Assembly (NCBI RefSeq): GCF_005491205.1
Contig: NZ_CP028035.1
Location: 2,976,001 to 3,040,000, forward strand
DNA: 64,000 nucleotides
Source of the DNA: Nissabacter sp. SGAir0207
Lineage (GTDB): Bacteria > Pseudomonadota > Gammaproteobacteria > Enterobacterales > Enterobacteriaceae
Reading direction: 5' to 3'
Shown: positions 27,816-34,686 of the stretch, in pieces
Layout: each line of letters opens with the position of its first letter
Position numbering within the stretch: position 1 is the first letter of the stretch
Program-made: the position numbers and the translations under genes
Notes under the pieces: model-generated
What the model saw: only the letters and a program-made list of their open reading frames with translations
Told to the model about the DNA's origin: nothing
The model's database searches: none

Positions 27816-27863
27816 CTTACGGCGAAGGGGAAAAGAGATGACGGGGCATTGCCCCAGCGGCGC

Positions 27864-27878
27864 GCACCAGTGGGGTGC
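27864..27878. promoter_or_regulatory. NtrC-type enhancer site 1
   Basis: GCACC, five bases, GGTGC: a perfect dyad matching the core of the NtrC (GlnG) consensus. Its centre is about 128 bases upstream of the predicted sigma-54 start, the usual enhancer distance. Confidence 0.75.
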
Positions 27879-27882
27879 GCGC

Positions 27883-27897
27883 GCACTGTGTGGGTGC
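27883..27897. promoter_or_regulatory. NtrC-type enhancer site 2
   Basis: GCACT, five bases, GGTGC: the same dyad with one mismatch, centred 19 bases from site 1, close to two helical turns. Paired sites allow NtrC oligomer formation. Confidence 0.65.
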
Positions 27898-27902
27898 GGG
27901 GA

Positions 27903-28742
27903 TCAGCGCTGCTCCAGCTCGTCCAGATCGCCATAGAGATCGGCGATCTGGTGGATGCGCTGGCGGCCGCTGCTGAGCATCTGGTGCAGCAGCGCGTTGC
28001 TCAGCAAATTGGCGAGGCTCATCGCCGCCGAGTAGGCGTCAAAGGCTGACACGCTGTCGAGCGGCGCGGCCAGATGCCAGCGCGCCAGTGCTGGCAGCGT
28101 GCTGGCCTGCGGCTCGCACACCAGCAGCGTCGGCACCTGCCGCGCCTGCAAATGCGCCAGCAGGGTGCGCACCGCCCGCGGCCGACGGCGGAAGGCGACG
28201 AAGATCACCAGATCCTCGGGCGTCAAATCCACCAGCTCCTCCGAGAGCGTCTGGCCCGGCTGCGGCATCAGCTGCACGCCGGGGCGGATCTGCAACAGCT
28301 GCTGACGCAGGTGCAGCGCCACCGGGTAGCTGTTACGGAACCCCAGCAGGCAGACGCGCCGCGCCGCCGCCAGCGCCCCAATCACCGCCGTGAACTGTGC
28401 CGGGTCAATCTGGTTTACCCACTGCGTCAGGTTGGCCATCTCCTGCTTGTAGTGGCGGGCCAGCAGGGTATTGCCCTGTACCGCGTCCCGGCTGTCGGCC
28501 AGCGGCAAGCCGGTCTGGCGCAGCGCCCGCACCTCGTCACGCATCTCGCGGTAGCTGGGGTAACCGAGCCGCTTGAACAGCCGGCTGACGGTGGCCTTGG
28601 AGACGCCGCTCAGCCGCGCCAGTTCGGCGCTGTTGTAACTCATCAGGTGGTCGAGGTTCTCGAAAATAAAGTCCGCCACCCGCTGCTCCTGCGGCGTCAG
28701 TGCGGCGTAGTGGCCGCGCAGGCGTTCATCAATCTGTTTCAT
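27903..28742 (-). CDS. hpxU: RpiR/MurR-family regulator HpxU
   Basis: A 279-residue transcription regulator: an N-terminal RpiR helix-turn-helix (residues about 1-77, LTPQEQRVADFIFENLDHLM ... SGVSKATVSRLFKRLGYPSY) and a C-terminal SIS domain (about 125-260, RRVCLLGFRNSYPVALHLRQ ... DLVIFVAFRRRP) that binds a small effector. It lies between the two hpx operons, as HpxU does in Klebsiella, and so probably controls one or both in response to a pathway intermediate. It reads in the same direction as the large operon but is separated from it by a terminator and NtrC-like sites. Confidence 0.9.
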   Translation of the reverse strand: MKQIDERLRGHYAALTPQEQRVADFIFENLDHLMSYNSAELARLSGVSKATVSRLFKRLGYPSYREMRDEVRALRQTGLPLADSRDAVQGNTLLARHYKQEMANLTQWVNQIDPAQFTAVIGALAAARRVCLLGFRNSYPVALHLRQQLLQIRPGVQLMPQPGQTLSEELVDLTPEDLVIFVAFRRRPRAVRTLLAHLQARQVPTLLVCEPQASTLPALARWHLAAPLDSVSAFDAYSAAMSLANLLSNALLHQMLSSGRQRIHQIADLYGDLDELEQR

Positions 28743-28811
28743 GGCTCACCTTGCAACATCTGTTTCACCGTCTCCACGGCAGCATGACCGGCAAGGTAAC
28801 ACGAGCCTGGA

Positions 28812-28839
28812 GGGGCGAGGCAAGCGCCATTGCCGCCCC
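28812..28839. promoter_or_regulatory. Inverted repeat upstream of hpxW, possible operator
   Basis: GGGGC-GA-GGCAA, six bases, TTGCC-GCCCC: a near-perfect dyad (only a two-base bulge) ending 11 bases before the -24 element of the hpxW sigma-54 promoter. Placed between hpxU and hpxW, it is a candidate HpxU operator; this is inference from position. Confidence 0.45.
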
Positions 28840-28849
28840 ACCCCGCAAA

Positions 28850-28866
28850 GTGGAACGCCTCTTGCT
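28850..28866 (+). promoter_or_regulatory. Sigma-54 promoter of hpxWXYZ
   Basis: TGGAAC, five bases, TTGCT, with ten bases between the GG and GC pairs. One base departs from TGGCAC. The predicted start near 28877 lies about 37 bases before hpxW ATG. It matches the regulation seen for the opposite operon. Confidence 0.7.
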
Positions 28867-28913
28867 TGGTTATCGCCATCAATCCGCCCGCAGGGGCAGC
28901 AAGAGGAACAGGC

Positions 28914-30500
28914 ATGATAAACAGTAACTGCGCGCCGCTGGGCATGGCGGTCACCCCGCACCATCTGGCCAGCCAGAGCGCGCTGGCGGTGCTGCACGAG
29001 GGCGGCACCGCCATTGAGGCGATGGTCGCGGCGGCGGCCACCATTGCGGTGGTCTACCCACACATGAACGGGCTGGGCGGCGACGGCTTCTGGCTGATTG
29101 TGCCGCCGCAGGGCGATCCGGTGGCGATTGACGCCAGCGGCGCGGCGGGCAGTCTGGCGACCCCGGCGCGCTACGCTGGCGCGGCGCAGATCCCGCACCG
29201 CGGGCCGCAGGCGGCGCTGACGGTGGCGGGCACCGTCGGCGGCTGGCAGGAGGCGCTGGCGGTCAGCGCCGAGCTGGGCGGCGAGCCATTGCCGCTCGAT
29301 CGGCTGCTGCGTGACGCCATCCGCTACGCCGCCGATGGCATTCCGGTCACCGCCTCACAGGAGGCCGCCACCCGCAGCAAAGCCCACGAGCTGGCCCACC
29401 TGCCGGAGTTTGCCAGCGTGTTCCTGCCGGGCGGGGCGATCCCCACCGGCGGCAGCCGCTTCACCCAACCGGCGCTGGCGCGCACCCTCGCGACCCTCTG
29501 CGATGAGGGGCTGGAGAGCTTCTACCGTGGCGCGCTGGCTGACCGCATGGCCGACGAGATGGCGAGCGCCGGGATGCCGGTCACGCGCGCCGATCTGGCC
29601 GCCTACCGCCCGCAGCGCCGCACGCCGCTGCGCCTGCTGCACAGCAAGGGCGAGGTATTTAACCTGACGCCGCCGACCCAAGGGCTGGTGTCGCTGGCGA
29701 TGCTCGGCATCACTGACCGCCTCGATCTGGCGGAGAGCGACGACGCCGACACCCTGCACGGCATTGTCGAGGCCACCAAGCTGGCCTTCGGCTTGCGTGA
29801 CCGCTTTATCACCGACCCGCGCCACATGACGCAGGACGCGCAGGCGCTGCTCGACCCGGCGCATCTCGACGCGCTGGCCGCCCGCATCGATCCGGCGCAG
29901 GCCGCCGACTGGGGCAAGGGCAAGGGGCCGGGCGACACCGTCTGGCTCGGCGTGATGGACAGCAGCGGGCTGGCGGTCTCCTTTATCCAGAGCCTCTACC
30001 ACGAATTCGGCAGTGGCGTGCTGCTGCCGGGCTGCGGTGTGCTGTGGCAGAACCGCGGCGCCTCCTTCAGCCTGGAGCCGGGCCACCTGCTGGAGTTGGC
30101 CCCCGGCAAGCAGCCGTTCCACACCCTCAATCCGGCGGCGGCGCGGCTGGCGGATGGCCGCACACTGGTGTACGGCTCGATGGGCGGCGACGGCCAGCCG
30201 CAGACGCAGGCGGCGCTGTTCGTGCGCCACGTGGTGCAGGGGATGCCGCTGCAACAGGCGATCAGCGCGCCGCGCTGGTTGCTGGGGCGCACCTGGGGCG
30301 ACAGCTCTGACTCGCTGAAACTGGAGGGGCGCTTCAGCGCCGCCACGCTGGAGAGCCTGCGCCAGCGCGGGCATGAGGTGGAGTCACTGCCGGACTTCAG
30401 CGAGGCGGTCGGCCACGCTGGCGCGATTGTGCGCCACACCAACGGCATGTTTGAGGGCGCGTTCGACCCGCGCAGCAACGGCAGTGCCGCCGGATTCTGA
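28914..30500 (+). CDS. hpxW: Oxamate amidohydrolase HpxW
   Basis: HpxW is a gamma-glutamyltransferase-fold Ntn hydrolase that cleaves oxamate to oxalate and ammonia at the end of urate catabolism. The 528-residue precursor has no signal peptide, unlike periplasmic Ggt, and starts MINSNCAPLGMAVTPHHLAS. Autocleavage is expected before the Thr of GPGDTVWLGVMDSSGLAVSF, at about residue 342, giving large and small subunits. The N-terminal GLGGDGFWLI and C-terminal GSMGGDGQPQTQ segments are family features. ATG 28914 is preceded by AGAGGA. First gene of hpxWXYZ, divergent from hpxU. Confidence 0.93.
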   Translation: MINSNCAPLGMAVTPHHLASQSALAVLHEGGTAIEAMVAAAATIAVVYPHMNGLGGDGFWLIVPPQGDPVAIDASGAAGSLATPARYAGAAQIPHRGPQAALTVAGTVGGWQEALAVSAELGGEPLPLDRLLRDAIRYAADGIPVTASQEAATRSKAHELAHLPEFASVFLPGGAIPTGGSRFTQPALARTLATLCDEGLESFYRGALADRMADEMASAGMPVTRADLAAYRPQRRTPLRLLHSKGEVFNLTPPTQGLVSLAMLGITDRLDLAESDDADTLHGIVEATKLAFGLRDRFITDPRHMTQDAQALLDPAHLDALAARIDPAQAADWGKGKGPGDTVWLGVMDSSGLAVSFIQSLYHEFGSGVLLPGCGVLWQNRGASFSLEPGHLLELAPGKQPFHTLNPAAARLADGRTLVYGSMGGDGQPQTQAALFVRHVVQGMPLQQAISAPRWLLGRTWGDSSDSLKLEGRFSAATLESLRQRGHEVESLPDFSEAVGHAGAIVRHTNGMFEGAFDPRSNGSAAGF

Positions 30501-30516
30501 CCATTAAGGAGAGAGC

Positions 30517-30714
30517 ATGACCCCTTCCCAACCCGCCGCCCCCGACTGGGCGGCCTACTTGCAACAGATGGAGGCAGTGCTCGGCCTGACGCTGGATGAG
30601 CCGCGCCGCGCCGAATTGCTGGCTCAGTTCAGCCGCATCGCCATGATGGCCGAGCCGCTGATGGCGCTGCCGCTCGACGCGCGCACTGAGATCGCCGGGG
30701 TGTACCGCGCATGA
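30517..30714 (+). CDS. hpxX: HpxX, AtzG-like small partner of the amidase
   Basis: A 65-residue protein (MTPSQPAAPDWAAYLQQMEA ... LPLDARTEIAGVYRA) of the DUF4089/AtzG-like family. AtzG is a GatC-like small subunit that stabilises the amidase AtzE; HpxX should do the same for HpxY, whose ATG overlaps its stop by four bases, a sign of equimolar synthesis. The helical LDEPRRAELLAQFSRIAMMA segment resembles the GatC belt. It follows hpxW after 16 bases with an AAGGAGAG site. Confidence 0.88.
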   Translation: MTPSQPAAPDWAAYLQQMEAVLGLTLDEPRRAELLAQFSRIAMMAEPLMALPLDARTEIAGVYRA

Positions 30715-32108
30715 ACGAGCTGCTGACCGCCCCGATCGCCATCCTGCGCGCCGCGCTGCAACAGGGCGAGGTGAGCGCCCATGAGATCGCCACCGCCACG
30801 CTGGCGCGCATCGAGCGCGTCAACCCGGCCATCAACGCCTTCACCGGCGTGACCGAGGCGCGCATGTTGCGTGAGGCCAAGGCGGTGGACGCCCGCCGCG
30901 CCGCCGGTGAGACTCTGCCGCCGCTGGCCGCCATCCCTTATGCGGTGAAAAATTTGTTCGACGTCACCGGCGAGGTGACGCTGGCGGGCGGCAGCCTCTA
31001 CAGCCAGCGACCACGCGCGGCCACCGACGCCACCGCCGTGGCGCGGTTGGCACAGGCCGGCGGGCTGCTGGCCGGGATGCTGAACATGGATGCCTACGCC
31101 TACGGCTTCACCACCGAGAACAGCCACTACGGCGCGACGCGCAACCCGCATGACCTCAGCCGCATCGCCGGTGGCTCCTCCGGCGGCTCCGGCGCGGCGG
31201 TGGCCGCCGGGCTGGTGAGTGCCGCCCTTGGCAGCGACACCAACGGCTCGATCCGCGTACCCGCCTCGCTGTGTGGCATCCTTGGCCTGAAACCGACCTT
31301 TGGCCGCCTGTCGCGCCACGGTAGCCAGCCGTTCGTCGCCAGCCTCGACCACATCGGGCCGATGGCGCGCCGCAGCGCCGATCTCGCCGCCGTCTATGAC
31401 GCATTGCAGGGGCCAGACGCACAGGATGCCTTTCAGGCCGACCAGCCGCTGGGCCTGACCGCCCCGCTGTTGCCACAGGGCCAGCAGGGGCTGCGGGTGG
31501 CGACGCTCGGCGGCTTCTTTGCCGAGTGGTGTGACAATGATGCCCGCGCCGCGGTGGCACAGGTCGCGCGGGCGCTGGAGGCGCAGGAGGAGGTGTTGCT
31601 GCCACAGGCGGAGCTGGCGCGCAGCGCCGCCTTTATCACTACCGCCGCCGAGGGCGGCAACCAGTATTTGCCGCTGTTGCGCACGATGCCAGAGCAGTTC
31701 GAGCCACTGTCACGCGAGCGGCTGCTGGCCGGGGCGATGATCCCCTCCGCGTGGTACATTCAGGCGCAGCGCTTCCGCCGCCACCTGCAACAACAGGTGA
31801 AGCCGCTGTTTAACCGCTGGGATCTGCTGATCGCCCCGGCGACGCCCTGTTGCGCCACGCCGATTGGGCAGGAGAGCATCCGCATCAACGGGCAGGATCT
31901 GCCGACCCGCGCCAGCATGGGAATGTTGACCCAGCCCCTCTCCTTCCTTGGCCTGCCGGTGGTGACGGTGCCGTTGGCCACCGCCAGCGGCCTGCCGATT
32001 GGCGTGCAGCTGATCGCGCCGCCGTGGCGGGAGGATCTTGCCCTGCGCGCCGCCTGGGCGCTGGAGCAGCAAGGGGTGGTAAAAGCCGTGGCCGTTTCTG
32101 TGGCCTGA
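30711..32108 (+). CDS. hpxY: Amidase HpxY (AtzE-like), oxalurate hydrolysis
   Basis: A 465-residue amidase-signature enzyme. The Ser-cisSer-Lys triad is visible: Lys in PYAVKNLFDVTG (about residue 81) and the two serines in RIAGGSSGGSGAAVAAG (near 155 and 179, the second in SDTNGSIRVPAS). It is closest to AtzE, which hydrolyses 1-carboxybiuret in the cyanurate pathway; oxalurate, with a similar acyl-urea group, is the natural candidate substrate here, giving oxamate on the way to oxalate. Gene order with AtzG-like hpxX and AtzH-like hpxZ supports a complex. The exact reaction is inferred from pathway logic. Confidence 0.9.
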   Translation: MNELLTAPIAILRAALQQGEVSAHEIATATLARIERVNPAINAFTGVTEARMLREAKAVDARRAAGETLPPLAAIPYAVKNLFDVTGEVTLAGGSLYSQRPRAATDATAVARLAQAGGLLAGMLNMDAYAYGFTTENSHYGATRNPHDLSRIAGGSSGGSGAAVAAGLVSAALGSDTNGSIRVPASLCGILGLKPTFGRLSRHGSQPFVASLDHIGPMARRSADLAAVYDALQGPDAQDAFQADQPLGLTAPLLPQGQQGLRVATLGGFFAEWCDNDARAAVAQVARALEAQEEVLLPQAELARSAAFITTAAEGGNQYLPLLRTMPEQFEPLSRERLLAGAMIPSAWYIQAQRFRRHLQQQVKPLFNRWDLLIAPATPCCATPIGQESIRINGQDLPTRASMGMLTQPLSFLGLPVVTVPLATASGLPIGVQLIAPPWREDLALRAAWALEQQGVVKAVAVSVA

Positions 32109-32138
32109 GCCACATTCCATAGAGATTGGGGAACTGAG

Positions 32139-32525
32139 ATGAAGAGTGAACATATCGATCGCCCGGCGATCCTGGCGGAGCTGAACGCCGCCTTCTACCG
32201 CTATGAGCAGGCGCTGATCGGCAATGACATTGAGGTGCTGGATGAGCTGTTCTGGCATGATGCGCGCACCGTGCGCTACGGCGCGGGCGAGAACCTCTAC
32301 GGCATTGAGGCGATCCGCGACTTCCGCCTGCACCGCCCGTCACAGGGGCTGGCGCGCACGCTGGAGAACACCACCATCACCACCTTCGGCGAGGACATGG
32401 GCGTCACCAGTACCGAGTTCCGCCGCGAGGGGAGCGACCAGATTGGCCGCCAGATGCAGACCTGGGTCAGGCTGCCCTGCGGCTGGCGCATCGTGGCAGC
32501 CCATGTGAGCCTGATGGCGGGATAA
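32139..32525 (+). CDS. hpxZ: HpxZ, AtzH-like (DUF3225) protein
   Basis: A 128-residue SnoaL/NTF2-like fold protein of the DUF3225/AtzH-like family. It begins MKSEHIDRPAILAELNAAFY and has the family segments FWHDARTVRYGAGENLYGIE and TTTFGEDMGVTSTEFRREG-like strands. AtzH itself hydrolyses 1,3-dicarboxyurea after AtzE acts, so HpxZ may act on the unstable carboxylated product of HpxY. It begins 30 bases after hpxY with TTGGGGAACTGAG as a weak ribosome-binding site. Last gene of the operon; no clear terminator follows before the convergent DUF3237 gene. Confidence 0.87.
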   Translation: MKSEHIDRPAILAELNAAFYRYEQALIGNDIEVLDELFWHDARTVRYGAGENLYGIEAIRDFRLHRPSQGLARTLENTTITTFGEDMGVTSTEFRREGSDQIGRQMQTWVRLPCGWRIVAAHVSLMAG

Positions 32526-32530
32526 GGGGC

Positions 32531-33001
32531 CTATTCCACGCGGTAAAACGCCAACTCCAACCCGTTGGCGCTGCGCTGGCCGCTACAGATGAACAGGCTT
32601 TCGCTTAGCCAGCGCAGATTATCGCTGTAGGTTTCAAAGGTGGGCGTGGTGCGAAAGTAGATTTCGCCGGGCGGGATGTCGTTGAAGAAGGCCAGATCGT
32701 CCTCAAACAGTCGGGTGCACCACTGGCGGGGGATACGGCGCAGGCCGTTGTTTTCAATGTAGAAGCGATCGCCTCTGTCGGTTTCGACGGCGTAGCGGGC
32801 GGAGAGACGGCACAGGCCATCGCGGTCAATGATCTGGCTGTCCACGCCGCCCGGCAGCACATGGCCCCGCAACGCGCCAGAGAGGGTGCCGGAGAGAATC
32901 GGGATCAGTTGCCGCTTGCCGCGATCTGGCGACCGGCTAATGATCGTCGGTCGATCGACCGTCAGGGAGAGGGAGAAGCTATGGGTCAGTTCAGGTGCCA
33001 T
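32531..33001 (-). CDS. DUF3237-family protein
   Basis: A 156-residue protein matching the small beta-barrel DUF3237 family: MAPELTHSFSLSLTVDRPTI, a GRFVGELVLPGG-like stretch reading LRGHVLPGGVDSQIIDRDGL, and EIYFRTTPTFET near the end. No enzyme function is established for the family. The ATG at 33001 has AAGGA six bases upstream; a TTG two codons earlier is less likely. It lies 87 bases downstream of the 2-hydroxycarboxylate transporter gene, in the same direction, but a hairpin terminator intervenes. DUF3237 genes often accompany aromatic or carboxylic acid catabolism, which may be why it sits here. Confidence 0.8.
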   Translation of the reverse strand: MAPELTHSFSLSLTVDRPTIISRSPDRGKRQLIPILSGTLSGALRGHVLPGGVDSQIIDRDGLCRLSARYAVETDRGDRFYIENNGLRRIPRQWCTRLFEDDLAFFNDIPPGEIYFRTTPTFETYSDNLRWLSESLFICSGQRSANGLELAFYRVE

Positions 33002-33040
33002 CGTCAATCCTTTGCCACGCGCCCGCAGGCGCCTCAGAAA

Positions 33041-33067
33041 ATAGAACGCCCGGCACGGGGCCGGGCG
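33041..33067 (-). terminator. Terminator of the 2-hydroxycarboxylate transporter gene
   Basis: CGCCCGGC / GCCGGGCG stem (33047-33067) followed on the minus strand by TTCTATTTTC; an intrinsic terminator, possibly leaky, between the transporter and the DUF3237 gene. Confidence 0.75.
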
Positions 33068-33088
33068 GTGATTACGTTCCCCCCTGCC

Positions 33089-34441
33089 CTATGACAGGAA
33101 GTGCGCCAGCACCATCAGCCCGACGGAGACGTTGATGGCGCCGCCGATGCGGGTGGCGATCTGCGCGAAGGGCATCAGCGACATGCGGTTGCCGGCGGTG
33201 AGGATGGCGACGTCGCCGGTGCCGCCCTGCCCGCTCTGGCAGCAGGAGACAATCGCCACGTCAATCGGGTGCATACCGATCTTCTTGCCAACCAGAAAAC
33301 CGGTGCCGACCAGCGCGCTGACGGTGCAGACAATCACCACCAGATTCTGCACGGTGAAGGCGTCCACCAGCTCCTGCCACGGGGTGATCGCCACGCCGAC
33401 GGCAAACAGGATCGGGTAGGTGACGGCGGTGCGGAAGAATTTGTACACCATCTGCGAGCCTTGCTGGATGCGCGGCGACACGCCATTCACCAGCTTCAGC
33501 AGCACCGCGACAAACAGCATCCCGACCGGGGCCGGCAGGCCAATCAGCCGGTGGCCGAGCATCCCGACCATATAGAGCAGCACCGCCAGCAGCGCGCCAC
33601 AGGCCAGCGCGTTGATGTCGGGTCGCCCCTCATCCTCGGTCATTGACGCCATGTGGCCGCGGCGGTTTGGCATCAATGTGCCCTCACCGGTCAGGTGCGG
33701 GTAGCGCTTGCCCAGTTGGTTGAGCACGCCAGCGATCACAATCGCCGTCAGGCTGCCCAGCATCACGATCGGCAGGATGCGTCCCAACGCCACGCCCTGA
33801 TCCATGTGCAGGATCGCGGCATAGCCCATCGAAAGCGGAATCGCCCCCTCGCCCACGCCGCCAGCCATGATCGGCAAAATCAGGAAGAAGAAGGTCTGGA
33901 ACGGATCCAGCCCCAGCGCCATGCCAGCGGCCATCCCGACCACCATCCCCACCAGCTCGCCGCACAGCATCGGCACGAAGATGCGCATAAAGCCTTGGAT
34001 CAGCACCTCGCGGTTCATGCTCATGATGCTGCCGACAATGATGCAGCAGATGTAGAGGTAGAGGATGTCAGTGGATTTGTAGAAGGCGATGGTCGAACTC
34101 ACCACCACCTCCGGCAGCAGGCCATAATGCACCAGCGCCGACGGGATGAAGGTGGCGCAGATCGCCGCCGCCCCCAGCTTGCCCACCAGCGGCAGGCGCT
34201 TGCCAAACTCGCCGCAGGCAAAGCCGAAGAACGCCAGCGTCGCCACCATCACCACGATGTCGCTCGGCAGCTTGCCTGCCAGACAGTCGAGCAAAATCAG
34301 CCCGCCCGCCAGCACAAACAGGGGCAGTGGGATGATGCTGACCTTGTAGGTGTCCATCACGCGCCACCAGCGTTCGCTGCGGGTCGGTTGGGCCGCGCCC
34401 TGCTCTTTTGTCGCCAGATAGGCATCATCGCTCGTGCTCAT
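33089..34441 (-). CDS. 2-Hydroxycarboxylate transporter (CitS-type)
   Basis: A 450-residue inner-membrane secondary transporter of the 2HCT family, which moves citrate, malate or lactate with Na+ or H+. About 11 hydrophobic helices are present, and both halves have a GGxG-type re-entrant loop: IMAGGVGEGAIPLSMGYA in the first and SCCQSGQGGTGDVAILTAGN in the second, the family signature. The C-terminal half also has QIATRIGGAINV. Start at 34441 chosen for AGGGGA upstream; the frame is open 24 codons further. It is divergent from a CitA/CitB-like two-component system, as CitS-type genes are in Klebsiella, which suggests citrate or a related acid as ligand and inducer. Confidence 0.9.
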   Translation of the reverse strand: MSTSDDAYLATKEQGAAQPTRSERWWRVMDTYKVSIIPLPLFVLAGGLILLDCLAGKLPSDIVVMVATLAFFGFACGEFGKRLPLVGKLGAAAICATFIPSALVHYGLLPEVVVSSTIAFYKSTDILYLYICCIIVGSIMSMNREVLIQGFMRIFVPMLCGELVGMVVGMAAGMALGLDPFQTFFFLILPIMAGGVGEGAIPLSMGYAAILHMDQGVALGRILPIVMLGSLTAIVIAGVLNQLGKRYPHLTGEGTLMPNRRGHMASMTEDEGRPDINALACGALLAVLLYMVGMLGHRLIGLPAPVGMLFVAVLLKLVNGVSPRIQQGSQMVYKFFRTAVTYPILFAVGVAITPWQELVDAFTVQNLVVIVCTVSALVGTGFLVGKKIGMHPIDVAIVSCCQSGQGGTGDVAILTAGNRMSLMPFAQIATRIGGAINVSVGLMVLAHFLS

Positions 34442-34686
34442 TGCATTCCCCTTTTTGTCGTTGTCAGGCAAGGATAGGGAAAGCCCCCCTGCCGGGGGTG
34501 TGAAGGTGCTCAAAATTAGATCGGGGGGATTATGGGGATAATGGTTTCTATGGTGTTAATGCAACTCCCTTTAGAAAGATTGCAGGGTTTGTGGTGTTTT
34601 CACCCCGGCGCACAAAAAGGGAGTAACGCCGCCGCATTGTTAATGGTAGGTTAAACAAATGCTCCTTTTTGCCAAACCTGCGCCGC

